Positions 17,745 to 27,208 of a stretch of 64,000 nt of DNA are shown here, one piece after another. The notes beneath the pieces were generated by a model. The model made no database searches. It had not been told where the DNA came from and was given only the letters and a program-made list of their open reading frames with translations. A program made the position numbers and the translations under genes. Source of the stretch: Rhodoblastus acidophilus (GTDB taxonomy: Bacteria; Pseudomonadota; Alphaproteobacteria; Rhizobiales; Beijerinckiaceae); NCBI RefSeq assembly GCF_025961575.1, contig NZ_JAOQNX010000013.1, positions 1-64,000 of the forward strand, in the 5' to 3' direction. Each line of letters starts with the position of its first letter. Positions within the stretch are counted from its first letter, which is position 1.

Positions 17745-17846
17745 AGCATTTTCGAGCGAAGTGGATGCCGGTTCGCGTGAAGAAAATTCGTTAAAACAAC
17801 GAGCTAGAGTGCATTCGGTGAAGGGGAGTTCACCGAATGCGCTCTA
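17745..17846. repeat. Intergenic repeat-like element with long stem, acting as convergent terminator
   Basis: Begins AGAGCATTTTCGAGCGAAGTGG and GGTTCGCGTGAAGAAAATTCG, a sequence type I recognise as recurring between genes in Hyphomicrobiales genomes. It ends in an 18-bp stem with one G-U pair, TAGAGTGCATTCGGTGAA (17805-17822) / TTCACCGAATGCGCTCTA (17829-17846). The stem overlaps the stop codon of the carotenoid oxygenase gene. The copy number in this genome cannot be seen from one window. Confidence 0.55.
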
Positions 17847-19352
17847 GTGACGTAGCGGGGTCTGTTCGTCGCCGTCGGGGATGAAGCAGCCGTGGAACCC
17901 CAGCGGGATGCGGAACCCGAACCAGGCGCGCGCCGCCAGCCTGAGATCGACGGGCTCGCGAATGTCGACAAAACTCTCGTCATGGTCGCTGTCATAGCCG
18001 AGATGGGCGATCCAGGATTTGCCGGCTTTGTCGGCGAGCACGACGGGTTCGCCCAACATCTGCCCTTGCGCCGCGCGGATTTCGCGAAAGCGTCGGCCGT
18101 CCCATGAGGTCAGCGTGTCGAAGGCCAGGGGATCGCCGGGGGCGTCGCTGGTGCGCAAGGCGTAGATCGTCTCCATGCTGCGGCCGAGCGTGCGCGGATC
18201 GACGGCGGGGAATTCCACCAGCGCGGCCTCGGTCAGCGTGGCGCGCGACAGCGTCTTGGTTTCGAGATCGATGCTGAACTCGGTCATTTGCGATTTGGGC
18301 TGGCTCAGCCCCGCCTCGCGCCCCCAGCCTTCCAGCATGCGGAAACCGGCGGCGGCCTCGATCTCCATGGAGACAAGCCGGATGGTTTTCCCGTCCTCGC
18401 TCTCCACCGCATTGGCGTGGTGAAAAATCATGTGGGCGGGATGGCTTTCGATGGTGATCGGGACTCCGCTCCCATCCTTGCGCGCCACGATGATGCGCAG
18501 AGGCCTGTCCCCTTCGGCGACGAGATTTTCGGCGATGCTCGAGCGGTTGCGCAGGATGCCCCAGAGATTGATGTGGACCGGCGGCAGCGCCACGATGATG
18601 TAGCTTTTGGTGATCATGAAATCATGCACGGGATAAAAGCCGCCGACGCGCAGCCGCGCGATGATTTCAAACTCATCCCGGCCCGCGGGAAGGCGACCCA
18701 GCAGAAGTTCGGTGGGAAGCCCCGGTTTCAGGCCATAGGCGAACACGTCGCCGGTGACCGGATCGCGTTTCGGATGCGCGGTGAACGTGGTGCGCGCCGG
18801 CCAGCTCTTGCCGAAATCGCAGGAGCCGAGACAGTCCAGCGTCTCCGCATCGATCGCCACGGGCGGCGCGCCTTCCGACAAGGCGAAATTCTGATTGGCC
18901 ATTGCGAAGACGTTGACGCTTGGCGGACTTTTGACGCCGAGCGCCCGGCTGGGGCAGCGCGTGCCGAACTCGTGATAGCGCATCCGCCCGCAATGGCGTT
19001 CATGCTGGCGCTCGCGCGTCTCAAGGAAACGCGAGCGCCCGGACAGGCGGCCGTTCTCAAAGCGCAGGGCGGTGAGATAGGCGTCGCCGTCGAACAGATG
19101 GCCGAGCGGCACATCGAAATTCTCTTTCTGCCCCGGACTGTTGCGCAGCAGCACGCCGCAGATGTCGCGCGGGATTTCTCCCTCCACGGCGCGGGGAAGC
19201 CAGGGGCCTTCATGAGTCGCCGTGCGAAAGGCGAGATAGCTCAGCCGTCCCGAGCGCGCTTTCGCGCTCCAGGGCTCGTGCGATGAAAATGAGGAGAGCG
19301 GGCCCTTGAACGCGCTGGCGTCGCGGGCTGACTTGCGGGCGAAGAAATTCAT
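17844..19352 (-). CDS. Carotenoid oxygenase (RPE65/CCD family)
   Basis: 502 residues, started at the ATG at 19352 behind AGAGG. This is a non-haem iron enzyme that cleaves carotenoid or related double bonds with O2. The seven-bladed-propeller family pattern is visible: LLRNSPGQ and HLFDGDAYLTALRFENG at the N-terminus, then the iron-ligand histidine segments FTAHPKRDPVTGDVFAYG, YPVHDFMITKSYIIV, IFHHANAVESEDG and the C-terminal GFHGCFIP. The substrate cannot be read from sequence. The alpha/beta hydrolase gene ends 9 bases upstream, so the two probably act together. No carotenoid synthesis genes lie in the window. Confidence 0.9.
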   Translation of the reverse strand: MNFFARKSARDASAFKGPLSSFSSHEPWSAKARSGRLSYLAFRTATHEGPWLPRAVEGEIPRDICGVLLRNSPGQKENFDVPLGHLFDGDAYLTALRFENGRLSGRSRFLETRERQHERHCGRMRYHEFGTRCPSRALGVKSPPSVNVFAMANQNFALSEGAPPVAIDAETLDCLGSCDFGKSWPARTTFTAHPKRDPVTGDVFAYGLKPGLPTELLLGRLPAGRDEFEIIARLRVGGFYPVHDFMITKSYIIVALPPVHINLWGILRNRSSIAENLVAEGDRPLRIIVARKDGSGVPITIESHPAHMIFHHANAVESEDGKTIRLVSMEIEAAAGFRMLEGWGREAGLSQPKSQMTEFSIDLETKTLSRATLTEAALVEFPAVDPRTLGRSMETIYALRTSDAPGDPLAFDTLTSWDGRRFREIRAAQGQMLGEPVVLADKAGKSWIAHLGYDSDHDESFVDIREPVDLRLAARAWFGFRIPLGFHGCFIPDGDEQTPLRH

Positions 19353-19361
19353 CAAAAACCT

Positions 19362-20309
19362 CTAAGGTGTGTCGCCGGACAGAAACCGTTGCAGCGGGGC
19401 GAGCGAGGCGGCGGGGTTTTCCTCGAAGGGCAGGTGGCCGAGGTTCGGCAGCCGCACGAGCGTCGCGTGGGGCAGGTCGCGCAAAAACAGGTCTGCCTCG
19501 TCGATGGGGATGACGCCGTCGCGTTCGCCCCACAGCAGCAGGGTCGGGGTCTTGATGCTGGCGAGGATCGGGGCGGGATCGCGCGGGCGCATCTGGCTCC
19601 AGCGCGCGACAATGGCCTGGCGTACGCCGGGCGCCAGCAGCAGGTCGCTGTAGCGGGTGAGCGTGGCCTCGCTGAGAGATTCGATGTTGGCGTAAGCGGC
19701 GGAGAGACCGGCCTTCACCACGCTGCGCGGCGGCGCCAGATATTCCAGCGCCCGCATCGGCCAAGGCGCGGCGGCGTTGGGTTCAGTCCTTGCGTCGGTC
19801 TTGCCTTGGTCGCCGGGGAGCGCGCCAAACCCTTCCGGCGAAACCAGAACCATGCGGGTGACGCGGTCGGGATGCTCGGCGGCGAATTTCCAGGCGATGC
19901 GCCCGCCCATGGAATTGCCGACCAGGTTGGCGCGGGCGACGCCTAGCTCATTCATAAGGTCGGTGAGGATTTTCGTTTCGCGGGCGTCGCTGTAATCGCC
20001 GGTCGGATCGGCGCCGGTGAGCCCGAAGCCGGGAAGGTCGAAGCGGATCACCCTATAGCGCGTCGACAAGGTTTTGGCCCAGGGCTCCCAGGTATCGAGG
20101 CTGGCGCAAAAGCCGTGCAGCAGGATGACGGCGGGGGCGTCGCGCGGACCGGTGTCGCGCAACCGGAGGCGCACGCCATCGACCATGTGATAGTCGCCGG
20201 GATAGGCGGCTTCGAGCTCCGCGCGGGGTTTGTCCGGCGCGTAGAGGGCAAGGGGCAGGGCGATGGTCGCGGCGGCGGCCGGCCCAGCCAGCCAGGAGAG
20301 GATCGGCAT
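19362..20309 (-). CDS. Alpha/beta hydrolase with N-terminal membrane anchor or signal
   Basis: 315 residues. An N-terminal hydrophobic segment (MPILSWLAGPAAAATIALPLAL) suggests membrane anchoring or export. The core has the oxyanion region ILLHGFCASLDTWEPW, the nucleophile elbow GNSMGG, the acid in LLLWGERDGVIP and the catalytic His in PNLGHLPFEE, so the triad is complete. It is upstream of the carotenoid oxygenase and is probably co-transcribed. A role in hydrolysing an ester before or after carotenoid cleavage is possible but only inferred from context. Substrate unknown. Confidence 0.88.
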   Translation of the reverse strand: MPILSWLAGPAAAATIALPLALYAPDKPRAELEAAYPGDYHMVDGVRLRLRDTGPRDAPAVILLHGFCASLDTWEPWAKTLSTRYRVIRFDLPGFGLTGADPTGDYSDARETKILTDLMNELGVARANLVGNSMGGRIAWKFAAEHPDRVTRMVLVSPEGFGALPGDQGKTDARTEPNAAAPWPMRALEYLAPPRSVVKAGLSAAYANIESLSEATLTRYSDLLLAPGVRQAIVARWSQMRPRDPAPILASIKTPTLLLWGERDGVIPIDEADLFLRDLPHATLVRLPNLGHLPFEENPAASLAPLQRFLSGDTP

Positions 20310-20545
20310 GGTGATAAGGCTCCCGCGCGCAAGATTCCTGCCGATGAGGAGGTCATCGGTTGGCGCTTGGCGCTCTCGTGAAAGGTGTCAAGGAGCAAAC
20401 CGTTATTTTCCGAATCAGTTCCTGCGGGGAGCCCGCAACCGCCGGAAACCCAGGGCTTTGGCGGAGTTTTGCATCATTGAGCTGGGGCGCGGCCTGGAGT
20501 AGGCTCGGGGCGCGCTTCGTCCTGCCGGCTTAAAGGAGCGGATGA

Positions 20546-21427
20546 ATGATACGGATTTGGCTCGCGGCGGCGGTCGCGTTTGTCTCCTGTGCGTCTCTTC
20601 ATGCGGCGACGCCGGCGGAGGACGCCTATCTCGCGGCCCGCGCCGCCGCCGTCGCCAAGGTCAAGGCGGCGCTCGACGCCAAGACGAAAGAGGAGGCCGT
20701 CGCCAAACTGGAGGAGTCCGAACGGGCGGAGCTGCTGAAGCAATTGTCCGCGCTCATCGGCCGCAAGCCGCAGGGGTATGAGCAGGGCGAGCTTTCGCCG
20801 GAAAGCCTGGCGCCGGATTCGCCCGGCGGCGATGCGCTGGACGCCGTGGTCTACGCCAAGGGCGAGAAGGACCCGAGCATCGCCGTCACCACGGAGGGGG
20901 TGGCGAACGCCTGGCTCGCCGCCGCGCGCGCCGATCCCGACCGCAAGACCCTCAACCTGCCGTCAAATCTTCCCGAAGCGCTGAAGGCGGTGAATTTTTA
21001 CACGCTGGCGCTCGGCGGAGACGCCGCCTTCTCGCAGCTTGCGCCGGTTCCGACCAACGCCGAGCCGGGCGCCGTGGCGCTGCTGGGCGCCTTTGCGCAG
21101 GATGTCGGCCCGACCGCCCCGAATGTATTGGTGGTGAGCGTGTTGCGCGGCGGCCTGCTCTCGATCATCCAGGCGCCGCCGTCCAAGGAGCTGAAAATCC
21201 CGCCGGCCTGCAAGGCCGTGTGGACCTCCTTCGAGCAGAAGGCGAAAAAGGCGCAAAGGGCCTATCAGGCGTCCAAGGAGAAGGACGAATCCCAGTTCGA
21301 GGCGGCGCAAAAGGCCGAGGCCGAGGGCGACGAAGCCTGGCGGCAATGTTTCGCCAAGGCGCTGAAGCCGGACGATCTCGCCGCTCTGGGCCAGCAGGCG
21401 GATGCGCTGATCAAATTGCTGCCGTAA
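20546..21427 (+). CDS. Conserved-looking secreted protein of unknown function
   Basis: 293 residues; I do not recognise the family. It has a signal peptide (MIRIWLAAAVAFVSCASLHA) and a clear AAGGAG site 7 bases before the ATG. The N-terminal half is helical (AARAAAVAKVKAALDAKTKEEAVAKLEESERAEL in two runs). A mixed middle region follows (NVLVVSVLRGGLLSIIQAPP), then a second helical region rich in Lys/Gln/Glu/Ala (about 220-275). One Cys pair in the mature part (IPPACK and RQCFAK) could form a disulphide. It is divergent from the hydrolase/carotenoid oxygenase pair and convergent with lepA. Confidence 0.75.
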   Translation: MIRIWLAAAVAFVSCASLHAATPAEDAYLAARAAAVAKVKAALDAKTKEEAVAKLEESERAELLKQLSALIGRKPQGYEQGELSPESLAPDSPGGDALDAVVYAKGEKDPSIAVTTEGVANAWLAAARADPDRKTLNLPSNLPEALKAVNFYTLALGGDAAFSQLAPVPTNAEPGAVALLGAFAQDVGPTAPNVLVVSVLRGGLLSIIQAPPSKELKIPPACKAVWTSFEQKAKKAQRAYQASKEKDESQFEAAQKAEAEGDEAWRQCFAKALKPDDLAALGQQADALIKLLP

Positions 21428-21433
21428 GGCGGC

Positions 21434-21454
21434 GGGCGCCGAGAAGCGGCGCCC
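21434..21454. terminator. Hairpin between convergent genes
   Basis: 8-bp stem GGGCGCCG (21434-21441) / CGGCGCCC (21447-21454) filling the gap between the secreted-protein stop and the lepA stop. Confidence 0.5.
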
Positions 21455-23260
<1,806 letters not shown>

Positions 23261-23343
23261 GCCGCGCAGATAGCAGGGGAATCAAGGGAAAGGAAGGGCG
23301 AAGCGCAAAAATTCGCTTCGCCCCGCATTGGTGCGCCGCAAGC

Positions 23344-23760
23344 TCAGTTGCAATAGGCGTTTCGGTAGCCGACCACATTGCCCCAGCTGTCATAGACCGG
23401 GACGCGGCAATAGGTGGAGGACGCCGCCGCCGCAGCGGCCGCCGCGCCGAGCACGCCCAGGCCGACCGCCGCGCCCACGGCGGGACCGCCCCAGCCCCAG
23501 CCGCCGCCGCCGTAATATCCGCCACCGCGATAATATCCGCCGCGATAGCCGCCGCCGCGATAGGCGTAGCCGCCCCGATAGCCGCCGCCGCGATACACGG
23601 CCCCGCCGCGATAGCCGCCGCCGCGATAGACGGCGCCGCCGCCGCCCCCGGCCCTGTAGCCGGGGCGCGCATCAGCCGCGGTGCTCGTGACCAAAACGAA
23701 CCCCAGAGCCGCCGCCAAGCCCAAAGCGCTGGAAAAATATCCACGGGACCGCGTGATCAT
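23344..23760 (-). CDS. Glycine/tyrosine-rich repeat protein, secreted
   Basis: 138 residues from the ATG at 23760 behind AGGAGG. A signal peptide ends near STAADA. The middle (about 45-85) is built from YRGGGYRGG-type repeats, followed by GGGWGWGGP, an Ala-rich hydrophobic helix (VGLGVLGAAAAAAAA) and a conserved-looking tail STYCRVPVYDSWGNVVGYRNAYC with two Cys. Such small Gly-rich proteins are common in Hyphomicrobiales. The function is not known; an envelope or surface location is likely. The DNA repeats here are coding and not CRISPR-like. Confidence 0.75.
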   Translation of the reverse strand: MITRSRGYFSSALGLAAALGFVLVTSTAADARPGYRAGGGGGAVYRGGGYRGGAVYRGGGYRGGYAYRGGGYRGGYYRGGGYYGGGGWGWGGPAVGAAVGLGVLGAAAAAAAASSTYCRVPVYDSWGNVVGYRNAYCN

Positions 23761-23944
23761 TGCCGCCTCCTGCTTCAATTGACCGGGAAAAAGCCTACAA
23801 AACCCAAAACCAAGCTAATCCTGTCCATGGTTGCGCGCAATGCATCCTTTGCGCTCATCCTTTACGGAGCCGGGGGCGAAAATTTTGCGGTTTGCCGAAA
23901 GGCTTGTTATCAGGTCGCGACCGAACTCGTTCCAGGAAAGCAAA

Positions 23945-24655
23945 ATGCGTCCGTCCAAACGCGCGCCCGACTCGATGCGCCCCGTCTCCCTCGAGCGCAA
24001 TGTCGCGCGCTATGCCGAAGGCTCGTGCCTGGTGAAATTCGGCGGCACCCACGTGCTGTGCACGGCCTCGCTGGAGGACAAGCCGCCGCAATGGCTGCGC
24101 GGCCAGGGCAAGGGCTGGATCACCGCCGAATACGCCATGCTGCCGCGCGCCACCCACACCCGCACGCGCCGCGAGACGTCAAAACCCTCGGGGCGGACGC
24201 AGGAAATCCAGCGCCTGATCGGCCGCTCCTTGCGCGCCGTCACCAATCTGCAGGCGCTCGGCGAACGCCAGATCACCGTGGATTGCGACGTGATCCAGGC
24301 CGATGGCGGCACCCGCACGGCGTCGATCACCGGCGCCTGGGTCGCCCTTCACGATTGTTTGAAGTGGATGCGCGACCGCTCGATGATCAAGGATATGCCG
24401 CTCAAGGACCATGTCGCGGCGGTGTCCTGCGGCATCTATCAGGGCGTTCCGGTGCTCGACCTCGATTATGACGAGGATTCCGTCGCCCACACCGACGGCA
24501 ATTTCGTCATCACCGGGACCGGCGGGCTGGTCGAGGTGCAGGCGACCGCCGAGGGCGCCGTTTTCTCGGAAGAGGAACTGACCAAGTTGCTGGGGTTGGC
24601 GCGAAAGGGCGTGACGGAGCTGGTGCAGTTGCAGAAGCAGGCGCTCACCGCATGA
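23945..24655 (+). CDS. rph: Ribonuclease PH
   Basis: 236 residues, the normal size, started at the ATG at 23945 behind CCAGGAAAG. It trims tRNA 3' ends phosphorolytically. Marks are [65 protein letters not shown] and [20 protein letters not shown]. The stop overlaps the rdgB start by ATGA; the rph-rdgB pairing is common in alphaproteobacteria. Confidence 0.97.
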   Translation: MRPSKRAPDSMRPVSLERNVARYAEGSCLVKFGGTHVLCTASLEDKPPQWLRGQGKGWITAEYAMLPRATHTRTRRETSKPSGRTQEIQRLIGRSLRAVTNLQALGERQITVDCDVIQADGGTRTASITGAWVALHDCLKWMRDRSMIKDMPLKDHVAAVSCGIYQGVPVLDLDYDEDSVAHTDGNFVITGTGGLVEVQATAEGAVFSEEELTKLLGLARKGVTELVQLQKQALTA

Positions 24656-25275
24656 AACGCGCGCTGACGGGCAAAATCGTCATCGCTACCCATAATGCGG
24701 GCAAATTGCGTGAAATGCGCGAATTGCTCGCGCCCTATGGTGTGGAGGCGGTTTCCGCGGGCGAGCTGGGTCTTGGCGAGCCGGACGAGACCGGCGCGGA
24801 TTTTGTCAGCAACGCGCTCATCAAGGCGCGCGCCGCCGCTGCGGCGGCCCAGCTGCCGGCCTTTGCCGACGATTCCGGTCTGTGCGTCGACGCGCTCGAC
24901 GGCGCGCCCGGGATTTACTCGGCGCGCTGGGCGGGGGATTCGAAGGATTTCGCCGCCGCCATGGCGCGGATCGAAGCGGAAGTGACGGCGTCGGGCTCGC
25001 CGTCGCGCCGCGCTCATTTCGTCTCGGCGCTGGCCGTGGTCTGGCCGGACGGCGAAGCGGCGGTGTTCGAGGGCAAGGTTTTTGGCGACCTGACCTTTCC
25101 GCCGCGCGGAAAAGCCGGGTTCGGCTACGATCCCTGCTTCACGCCCGACGGCCACGCCCGCACGTTTGGCGAGATGACGGCCGAGGAAAAGCACGGCATC
25201 CCGGCCGACGGCTCCGAAGCCCTTTCGCACCGCGCGCGCGCCTTCCAGATGATGGCGCGGGCGCTGCTGAAATAA
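24652..25275 (+). CDS. rdgB: XTP/dITP diphosphatase (RdgB/HAM1)
   Basis: 207 residues. It hydrolyses non-canonical purine triphosphates to keep them out of nucleic acids. Motifs are [52 protein letters not shown], and the C-terminal SHRARAF. It is translationally coupled to rph and convergent with the carbonic anhydrase gene, with their stop codons adjacent at 25275/25276. Confidence 0.96.
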   Translation: MKRALTGKIVIATHNAGKLREMRELLAPYGVEAVSAGELGLGEPDETGADFVSNALIKARAAAAAAQLPAFADDSGLCVDALDGAPGIYSARWAGDSKDFAAAMARIEAEVTASGSPSRRAHFVSALAVVWPDGEAAVFEGKVFGDLTFPPRGKAGFGYDPCFTPDGHARTFGEMTAEEKHGIPADGSEALSHRARAFQMMARALLK

Positions 25276-25971
25276 TCAAAACCGCGGCGTCGACGCGAAG
25301 GCCTCTTTATAGGCTTGCGCCGACGCCTGACAGAACTCGCCGGTCTCCTCGTTGAGGACCAGCAATTCGCCGGTGGCGACGCCGAAATAGGCGCCGTGCA
25401 GGTGCAGCCAGCCCCGCTCTTCCAGCGTGGCGATATAAGGAAAAGTGCGCAGGTTCGCGAGGCTCTGTTTTATGGACTCGTGGTTCAGCCGCTCCGACCA
25501 TTCGCGCAGCGGCTCGGTCGGCGGCCCCAGCGTTTCCGCCGCGGGGGCGAGCAGCCGGATCCAGCGGCCGATGAAATCGCCGGGCGCGAGCGGGCGCATA
25601 TAGGGGTCGGCCTGCATTTCGGTGAAGGCGCGCACGCCGCCGCATTGGGCGTGGCCCATCACCACGACATGCTTCACCTTCAGCCCCATCACCGCAAATT
25701 CAATCGCCGCGGAAGTGCCGTGGTAATCGTCGTTGGGCTTGTAGGGCGGGGCGAGGTTGGCGACATTGCGCACCACGAACATTTCGCCCGGGCCTGCGTC
25801 GAAAATCAGCTCCGGCGACACGCGCGAGTCGCAGCAGCCGATCAGCAGGATTTCCGGGTTCTGACCGCGCTGCGCCAATTCCTCGAAACGCTCGCGCTCC
25901 CGGCCGAAACGCCCGCCAAGAAAATTTTCGTAGCCTTCGGTCAGACGTTTGGGAAAATTTTCGACGCACAT
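25276..25971 (-). CDS. Beta-class carbonic anhydrase
   Basis: 231 residues from the only plausible ATG (25971). It interconverts CO2 and bicarbonate in the cytoplasm. The zinc ligands are visible: the first Cys with Asp-Arg in LIGCCDSRVSPE, and His and Cys in VVMGHAQCGGVRAF. GEMFVVRNVANL and the substrate-pocket region GTSAAIEFAV also match. It is monocistronic, with a 265-base spacer to the divergent lyase gene in which I saw no clear regulatory motif. Confidence 0.95.
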   Translation of the reverse strand: MCVENFPKRLTEGYENFLGGRFGRERERFEELAQRGQNPEILLIGCCDSRVSPELIFDAGPGEMFVVRNVANLAPPYKPNDDYHGTSAAIEFAVMGLKVKHVVVMGHAQCGGVRAFTEMQADPYMRPLAPGDFIGRWIRLLAPAAETLGPPTEPLREWSERLNHESIKQSLANLRTFPYIATLEERGWLHLHGAYFGVATGELLVLNEETGEFCQASAQAYKEAFASTPRF

Positions 25972-26236
25972 GGCATTTCTCCGCGCCGCCGTCGGCCGGC
26001 GGCGCGCTCCTTTTGCCGCAACGCGCCCCGCGGAGCAAGCCTGTGCGGCCGACCAAAGAAGGAAGCGGGACGTCAAAATGACAATGGCGTGAACAGGTCC
26101 GAGCGTTTAAGGTGCAAGCGCCAGCATTGGCGTCGCGGCGGGTTGCGGATGCGCAGCCCGCGCGATTTTTGTTTTATGCGTCCGTTTCCTTTTTTGCGCA
26201 GGCGAAAAGGGAAGCCTGGGACGCCGCCAGGGAGAC

Positions 26237-27121
26237 ATGATGACCAGCCTACGTCCTCGCCGCAGCGTGCTCTACATGCCCGGTTCGAACGCTCGCGCGC
26301 TGGAAAAGGCCAGGACGCTGGCCGCCGACGCTCTGATTCTCGACCTCGAGGACGCCGTCGCCCCGGATTCGAAAACCCTGGCGCGCGAACAGGTCGCCGC
26401 CGCCGTCAAGGCGGGCGGGTTCGGCCGCCGCGAGGTCGTCATCCGCATCAACGGCACCCACACCCCCTGGGGCAAGGAGGACCTCGCCGCCGCCGCCGCC
26501 GCCGGTCCCGACGCCATCCTGCTGCCGAAAGTGTCGACGCCGGGCGACATCACCATCACCGCCAAGGCGATTCGCGACCTCGGCGCGCCCGAGCACACCA
26601 AGCTCTGGGCGATGATGGAGACGCCGACCGCGATCCTCAACGCCGATTCCATCGTGCGCACCGCGCTCGACCCGGCCTCGCGGCTCGCGGTTCTGGTGAT
26701 GGGCACCAATGACATCGCCAAGGAGACCCGCGCCCGCCTCACCCCCGGCCGTCAGTCCATGCTGGCCTATCTGTCGATCTGCGTCGCGGCGGCCCGCGCC
26801 CATGGCGTCGACATCATCGACGGCGTCTTCAACGATTTTTCCGACGAGGCCGGCTTCCGCGCGGAATGCGAGCAGGGCCGCGATCTCGGCATGGATGGCA
26901 AGACGCTGATCCATCCCAAGCAAGTGGACATCTGCAACGAGGTCTTCGCCCCCGCGGAAAATGAGGTTTTGTGGGCGCGAAAAATCATCGAGACCTTCGA
27001 TCTGCCGGAGAATCAGTCCAAGGGCGCGCTGCAGGTCGACGGCAAAATGGTGGAGCGGCTCCACGCCGACATGGCGCGGCGCACCGTCGCCATTGCGGAG
27101 GCGATCGCCGCCAACGCCTGA
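26237..27121 (+). CDS. HpcH/HpaI-type lyase, CitE/malyl-CoA lyase-like
   Basis: 294 residues of the citrate lyase beta/malyl-CoA lyase superfamily. These are TIM-barrel enzymes that cleave or form C-C bonds with acyl-CoA substrates. Motifs are RRSVLYMPGSNARALEKA, LILDLEDAVAPDSK, VIRINGTHTPWG, AMMETPTAILN, VMGTNDIAKETRAR and GMDGKTLIHPKQV. The Arg, Glu and Asp residues that bind Mg2+ and substrate are kept. The exact substrate (malyl-CoA, methylmalyl-CoA, citramalyl-CoA) cannot be decided. No citrate lyase alpha/gamma genes are adjacent, so it is not a classical citE. GGAGAC precedes the start. Confidence 0.85.
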   Translation: MMTSLRPRRSVLYMPGSNARALEKARTLAADALILDLEDAVAPDSKTLAREQVAAAVKAGGFGRREVVIRINGTHTPWGKEDLAAAAAAGPDAILLPKVSTPGDITITAKAIRDLGAPEHTKLWAMMETPTAILNADSIVRTALDPASRLAVLVMGTNDIAKETRARLTPGRQSMLAYLSICVAAARAHGVDIIDGVFNDFSDEAGFRAECEQGRDLGMDGKTLIHPKQVDICNEVFAPAENEVLWARKIIETFDLPENQSKGALQVDGKMVERLHADMARRTVAIAEAIAANA

Positions 27122-27208
27122 TCATAGAAAAAGCTTGTCGTGCGCGAACTGGGGTTTTCCGGACGCGCGCGGCGGCTATAATGCCGGCAAACGGCAGGGG
27201 ACTGCATA

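Noticed and set aside
23520-23645. Closely spaced repeats that could suggest a CRISPR array
   Set aside because: They are in-frame codons for Tyr-Arg-Gly-Gly repeats of a secreted protein; units are short and without unique spacers.
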